Source: Candidatus Ulvibacter alkanivorans (GTDB taxonomy: Bacteria; Bacteroidota; Bacteroidia; Flavobacteriales; Flavobacteriaceae). Taken from it: DNA of 29,780 nucleotides. Below are positions 26,620-29,780 of this stretch, piece after piece. Each line of letters begins with the position of its first letter. The stretch's first letter is position 1. Under the pieces are notes generated by a model. The model saw only the letters and a list, made by a program, of their open reading frames with translations, searched no databases and was not told where the DNA came from. A program made the translations under genes and the position numbers. The DNA is taken from assembly GCF_003333325.1 (NCBI RefSeq), contig NZ_QOLC01000059.1:1-29780 (forward strand), written 5' to 3'.

Positions 26620-26982
26620 ATGTGGGCACGGATTTTAAATAGCATTTTGGGACTGTGGTTAATGATCGCGCCGGGGATTTTAGATTTTGGTCCTGCCGCA
26701 TCAGACAACGGGCATATTATTGGTCCGGTAGTGATAACTTTCGCTATTATTGCGATGTGGGAAGCCACTCGTGTATTGCGAAAATGGAATTATCCATTGG
26801 CAATATGGTTGCTGCTAGCACCTTGGGTTTTACAATATGATAGTACGATCGCCATAATGAGTGATGTACTTACGGGTGTTTGTATTTTAATATTTGCTTC
26901 TGTTAAGGGAAATGTTGAAAAAACGTATGGCGGCGGTTGGTCCTCGCTCTGGAAAAACAATTCTGAAGACCTTCTAAATTAA
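26620..26982 (+). CDS. SPW-repeat-like membrane protein
   Basis: The 120-residue protein has four hydrophobic segments and two similar units: GLWLMIAPGILDFG (about 11-24) and LLLAPWVLQYD, resembling the SPW-type repeat (Leu-Ile/Ala-Pro-W/G-I/V-L motif). It ends in a short soluble tail. The function of this family is unknown. It is 1 base downstream of the VKOR-like gene and ends the operon. The 68 bases after it show no gene. Confidence 0.75.
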   Translation: MWARILNSILGLWLMIAPGILDFGPAASDNGHIIGPVVITFAIIAMWEATRVLRKWNYPLAIWLLLAPWVLQYDSTIAIMSDVLTGVCILIFASVKGNVEKTYGGGWSSLWKNNSEDLLN

Positions 26983-27050
26983 AACGAATCTAACTAATAT
27001 TCCTGTTTAATTTCTGTTCGATTGATGCTTTTCATTTTCTCGAAGAACAG

Positions 27051-27058
27051 TATATTTG
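27051..27058 (+). promoter_or_regulatory. Bacteroidota -7 box before the tRNA/GIY-YIG unit
   Basis: TATATTTG matches TAnnTTTG and ends 22 bases before the truncated tRNA copy. The -33 region is T-rich (TTTTC) but lacks a clear TTG. It would transcribe the tRNA fragment, the GIY-YIG gene and the intact tRNA-Pro as one RNA up to the terminator at 27471. Confidence 0.5.
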
Positions 27059-27079
27059 CAATCCCTAAGAGAAGTTTTT

Positions 27080-27132
27080 CGGGATGTGGCGCAGTCCGGT
27101 TAGCGTATTCCGCTTGCAGCGGAATGGTCGCA
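27080..27132 (+). pseudogene. Truncated tRNA-Pro-like gene (5' part only)
   Basis: The first 28 bases (27080-27107) are identical to the start of the intact tRNA-Pro(GGG) at 27383, and the match extends 4 bases upstream (27076). The anticodon arm differs: TTCCG-CTTGCAG-CGGAA, anticodon TGC (an Ala anticodon on a Pro-type body). TGGTCGCA (27125-27132) again matches, after which the T-arm and the 3' acceptor strand are missing and the leader of the GIY-YIG gene begins. The fragment cannot form a working tRNA. Its anticodon arm extends to an 8-bp hairpin (ATTCCGCT/AGCGGAAT). Confidence 0.85.
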
Positions 27133-27139
27133 ATGTGAT

Positions 27140-27376
27140 ATGGAATATGTAGTGTATATTTTGTTTAGCGAAAAGCTGGGTAGATATTACACCGGTAGTA
27201 CAAGTGATGTTAAAAAGCGTATTAAGGTCCATAACCAAGGGGGTAAGAAATACACTACTAAGGGTATCCCTTGGATATTGATAAAGACCTATAACTGTGC
27301 AAGCCGCAGTGAAGCAGTACGGTTGGAAAGAAATCCAAAGAAAAGAGGTATTAAAAGATACCTTGACGAAGATTGA
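27140..27376 (+). CDS. GIY-YIG nuclease inserted within a tRNA-Pro locus
   Basis: The 78-residue protein is a single GIY-YIG domain: VYILFS (5-10, the GIY strand), YYTGST (16-21, the YIG strand), catalytic Arg27 in KKRIKVHN, His31, and the metal-binding Glu63 in EAVRLERNPKK. All core catalytic residues seem present, so it is probably active. The ATG lies 7 bases after the truncated tRNA copy, and the stop is 6 bases before the intact tRNA-Pro(GGG). Single-domain GIY-YIG proteins of this kind are common in Bacteroidota, and their role is not settled. The location suggests a homing-type element targeting tRNA genes. Confidence 0.9.
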   Translation: MEYVVYILFSEKLGRYYTGSTSDVKKRIKVHNQGGKKYTTKGIPWILIKTYNCASRSEAVRLERNPKKRGIKRYLDED

Positions 27377-27382
27377 TATTTT

Positions 27383-27461
<79 letters not shown>

Positions 27462-27470
27462 TTAAAGAAA

Positions 27471-27499
27471 AACCATCTATACAAATAGGTGGTTTTTTT
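27471..27499 (+). terminator. Rho-independent terminator after tRNA-Pro(GGG)
   Basis: AACCATCTAT (27471-27480), a 4-base loop and ATAGGTGGTT (27485-27494) pair over 10 bp with one T-G wobble, followed by TTTTT. It lies 13 bases after the tRNA. Confidence 0.85.
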
Positions 27500-27598
27500 A
27501 GTTTATATCCTCCCCTTCACAGTATTTCCCTATTGTTACTGAGGTTCTAAATAGGCACATAAATCTACCCTAAATAGAGATAAAAAGGCATACAATTA

Positions 27599-27632
27599 GG
27601 TACACCATATTTATTTGCAGGTACACCATATT
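27599..27632. repeat. 13-bp direct repeats with 21-bp period upstream of the integrase
   Basis: GGTACACCATATT occurs at 27599-27611 and again at 27620-27632, 21 bases (two helical turns) apart, just before the integrase start. This spacing fits binding of a protein to one face of the DNA: an integrase arm-type site, an excisionase site or an operator for autoregulation. Confidence 0.75.
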
Positions 27633-27647
27633 ATAAAACTTACTAAA

Positions 27648-28862
27648 ATGAAAATCAGCATATTATATTTACTACAAAAGAACCGTACTAACCAACAGGG
27701 AAATTGCCCTATAAGATGTAGAATTACTTATTTTTCAAAAAGGAAAATATTCTCCACTGGGCTATTTATTAATCCTGATTTTTGGAATAGTAAGAAGCAA
27801 AAGGCTTTTCCTCCCAATCAAGAAAATGATTATATCAATTCACAATTAAGCCTTATTAGTCAGAAGATTAAAAAGGCTTTTTTATTGCTTCAAGTTCAAG
27901 AAAAGGACTTTGATGTTAATGATGTTTATCAAGTCTATAAAGGAAAGAACACCAAGAAAAATAAGTCATTCTTAGAGGTGATGGAATTGCACAATAGTAG
28001 AATTGAAAAATTAGTTGGTATTGAGTATGCTCCAAAATATTATCAGAAATGGAAAGGAATGCATACACTTTTAAGTGGTTTTATTAAAAAGACCTACAAT
28101 AGAAGTGATTTCCTACTAGGCAAATTAACCTTGAAGTTTTTGGATGATATAGACTTCTATATGAAGTCTGAAAAGAACCATAAGCAGATTACTATAAACA
28201 AATGTATTCAAAGAGTAAGACAAGTAGTTAGATATGCCATTTCAGAAGGTTATCTAGAGAAAGATCCTTTCATTCTTTACAAACCAAAAAGATATAAAAA
28301 GGAAGTGGTCTACTTGACTAAAGAAGAATTGGAACTAGTTGAGAAACATAAGTTTGCACAAATGAGATTAGAGCAAGTGAGGGATATGTTTATTTTCTGT
28401 TGTTACACTGGCTTAGCCTATGCAGAGATGTCAAATTTAAAGTCTAAGCATATAGTTACTGGATTTGATGGTAAAGAGTGGATAAAAATGCATAGGAAAA
28501 AGACAGGCAAAGACTTTTCTGTACCTCTGTTAGAAAAGCCAATACAGATTATTGAAAAATATGGAGACACTAAGACAGAAAAGATATTACCTAAAATTTC
28601 AAACCAAAAGTTCAATTCTTATATCAAGGAGATATGTGAAATTGTTGGCATTGAGAAGAATATTTCACATCATATTGCCAGAAAGACTTTTGCAACTACT
28701 GTATTGCTATATAATGATGTTCCTATGGAAATTGTGAGTGAATTATTAGGTCATTCCAAAATTCAAACTACACAACAACATTATGGAAAGATTGTACAGA
28801 AGAAAGTTAGTGAAGAAATGAGTAAATTGACATCTAAACTCAATAATTATGACAATAAATAA
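27648..28862 (+). CDS. Tyrosine-type site-specific recombinase (integrase)
   Basis: I start at ATG 27648 (MKISILYLLQKNRTNQQGN), the usual N-terminus of Bacteroidota integrases with an arm-binding domain; a TTG at 27615 inside a repeat is rejected. The 404-residue protein has an N-terminal arm-binding domain, a SAM-like core-binding domain (about 105-205) and a catalytic domain. Catalytic features are the Lys in RKKTGKDFSVPL, HIARKT (His342, Arg345), GHSKIQTTQQHY (His369) and the nucleophile Tyr379. The first Arg is replaced by Ala257 (TGLAYAEM), as in other Bacteroidota integrases such as IntDOT, where it is not Arg either. It overlaps the next gene by 14 bases. Confidence 0.95.
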   Translation: MKISILYLLQKNRTNQQGNCPIRCRITYFSKRKIFSTGLFINPDFWNSKKQKAFPPNQENDYINSQLSLISQKIKKAFLLLQVQEKDFDVNDVYQVYKGKNTKKNKSFLEVMELHNSRIEKLVGIEYAPKYYQKWKGMHTLLSGFIKKTYNRSDFLLGKLTLKFLDDIDFYMKSEKNHKQITINKCIQRVRQVVRYAISEGYLEKDPFILYKPKRYKKEVVYLTKEELELVEKHKFAQMRLEQVRDMFIFCCYTGLAYAEMSNLKSKHIVTGFDGKEWIKMHRKKTGKDFSVPLLEKPIQIIEKYGDTKTEKILPKISNQKFNSYIKEICEIVGIEKNISHHIARKTFATTVLLYNDVPMEIVSELLGHSKIQTTQQHYGKIVQKKVSEEMSKLTSKLNNYDNK

Positions 28863-29538
28863 AAAAACCCCATTCGATATGTCTCAAGTCAGATTATATG
28901 AATGGGGTAATTTGTATTGGTATGAAGATGAAATATTCATTGGTTTAAATGCTATTAGTAAGTTAATTACGAACCAAGAAAAAACTTTAAATGAAAGTTT
29001 ACAGTCATTGCAAAAATTAAAAGAAAAGAAATTGCCTGAGATACCTGATGAATACCGTGCAAGCTATGAGCAACAATTTTTTGAAGATTCAGATAAAACA
29101 AACTATCAATTAAGAATTATGCAGAGGTATTCTAGTTGTTTAATGATAATGACTTTTTTTGAAAACACTTTAAAATTTTTAGCAAAAGAAATTGGGAATG
29201 AGATAAATAATCCTTTTTCAGCACCTAAACACAACGCAATACCTGAGACAATAAAGTTTTTAATTCAAGCCTTCAAAATTAATGAATCAGTCAAGTCAAA
29301 GGAATACAATGTCATAATTCAGCAAAGAGTTGTAAGAGATTCTATTGCACATAATAATGGGTTTATTCTAAAAAATAGAATTAATCAATTTAAGCCTATG
29401 GAAGGTATAAATTTGAATGGTGAAGAAATAATAATAAGACCCGAATATCTTAATACACTAATCAAAATTAGTCAAAAGTTCTATAAAGATTTGATTCTAC
29501 TTATAGATGATAGGTTTATTGAGTTGGCTAAAAAGTAA
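28849..29538 (+). CDS. HEPN-like protein, unknown function
   Basis: The 229-residue protein is mostly helical and AT-rich in coding. It contains RDSIAHNNG (163-171), an R-x4-H arrangement typical of HEPN-domain ribonucleases, preceded by a long helix (RYSSCLMIMTFFENTLKFLAK, 93-113). Such proteins occur in abortive-infection and toxin systems, but no antitoxin is visible beside it. The ATG at 28849 overlaps the integrase end by 14 bases; an ATG at 28879 (residue 11) is an alternative. The family call rests on one motif and context, so it is tentative. Confidence 0.55.
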   Translation: MTINKKTPFDMSQVRLYEWGNLYWYEDEIFIGLNAISKLITNQEKTLNESLQSLQKLKEKKLPEIPDEYRASYEQQFFEDSDKTNYQLRIMQRYSSCLMIMTFFENTLKFLAKEIGNEINNPFSAPKHNAIPETIKFLIQAFKINESVKSKEYNVIIQQRVVRDSIAHNNGFILKNRINQFKPMEGINLNGEEIIIRPEYLNTLIKISQKFYKDLILLIDDRFIELAKK

Positions 29539-29541
29539 CTT

Positions 29542-29780
29542 TCAAATAACATAAACCTCTTTATTGTGCCAAATTAAACTCTCAGGAGATGGGTAATGTT
29601 TTATATTCTTAGGTAATATAATTTGTTGTCCATCAAACTGAGTAATAGAATAAACCGAATTATTATCCTTTACAGATGGTGAAACTCTTACTGTATAATC
29701 ATCTTTAATTGTAATTAACCCCCTGTCAAATGCCCTATGTAAATTAGGAGACAAACTAATACCATTTGGAACTGTATCAT
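29542..29780 (-). CDS. HNH-type endonuclease, C-terminal part (5' end outside window)
   Basis: The frame is open to the right window edge on the - strand, so the gene is truncated at its 5' end by the window. It reads DTVPNGISLSPNLHRAFDRG, followed by LITIKDDYTVRVS. The NGIxLxxxLHxAFDxGLIxI pattern is the second half of HNH nuclease domains found in restriction and defence proteins. The remaining 45 residues are variable. The convergent HEPN-like gene ends 3 bases away. The upstream half, with the first His of the HNH motif, must lie beyond 29780. Confidence 0.7.
   Translation of the reverse strand, partial: DTVPNGISLSPNLHRAFDRGLITIKDDYTVRVSPSVKDNNSVYSITQFDGQQIILPKNIKHYPSPESLIWHNKEVYVI

Noticed and set aside
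27615..27647. TTG start of the integrase at 27615
   Set aside because: It lies next to and reads through the direct repeat, and the family N-terminus begins at MKISILYLLQK (27648).

Overview
The window reads as a chromosomal segment of a member of the Flavobacteriaceae (Bacteroidota), probably free-living. The evidence is the Bacteroidota-type -7 promoter box TAnnTTTG before several transcription units, the weak Shine-Dalgarno use, flavobacterial gene orders (TPR-ribH-mutL-rhomboid-rhomboid-EEP; parA-parB-DUF5683-dapB-lepB-wbqC), and family-typical proteins such as a long signal peptidase I and a short methylmalonyl-CoA mutase small subunit. The species cannot be fixed from sequence alone.

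Layout. Positions 1-6216 (+ strand) hold a TPR membrane protein, lumazine synthase (ribH), a small membrane protein, mutL, two tandem rhomboid proteases and an endonuclease/exonuclease/phosphatase-fold protein, most of them abutting or overlapping. Positions 6200-11457 (- strand) are a tight housekeeping operon: parA, parB, DUF5683, dapB, lepB and a WbqC-family gene. Positions 11458-11828 are non-coding and contain a near-perfect four-way, cloverleaf-shaped inverted repeat. Positions 11829-18173 (- strand) carry udk, a DivIC/FtsB-like gene, the two methylmalonyl-CoA mutase subunits separated by two tiny membrane-protein genes, a GNAT acetyltransferase and a short-chain dehydrogenase. Positions 18242-19838 (- strand) encode a lipoprotein PQQ-type sugar dehydrogenase and a cytochrome c. 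Then come tRNA-Pro(TGG) and a yebC-type regulator (- strand). Positions 21348-24839 (+ strand) encode a three-subunit biotin-dependent acyl-CoA (propionyl-CoA) carboxylase. Positions 24976-26982 are a three-gene set: epimerase/dehydratase, VKOR-like and SPW-repeat proteins.

Function. The carboxylase and the mutase together make the propionyl-CoA to methylmalonyl-CoA to succinyl-CoA route. No epimerase for methylmalonyl-CoA and no mutase chaperone is visible here.

The right end is accessory DNA. A truncated tRNA-Pro-like gene lies directly before a 78-residue GIY-YIG nuclease gene, which is followed 6 bp later by an intact tRNA-Pro(GGG) whose 5' part duplicates the truncated copy. Directly downstream of that tRNA, the sequence becomes visibly AT-richer and encodes a tyrosine recombinase, a HEPN-like protein and (partial, - strand) an HNH-type protein: the left end of an integrative element or defence-like island that runs off the window.

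Two signals cut across annotation. The 8-mer TTCCGAAG/CTTCGGAA occurs 28 times by eye between 1315 and 26223 and not in the last 3.5 kb. Both tRNA-Pro genes are accompanied by a broken partial tRNA copy.
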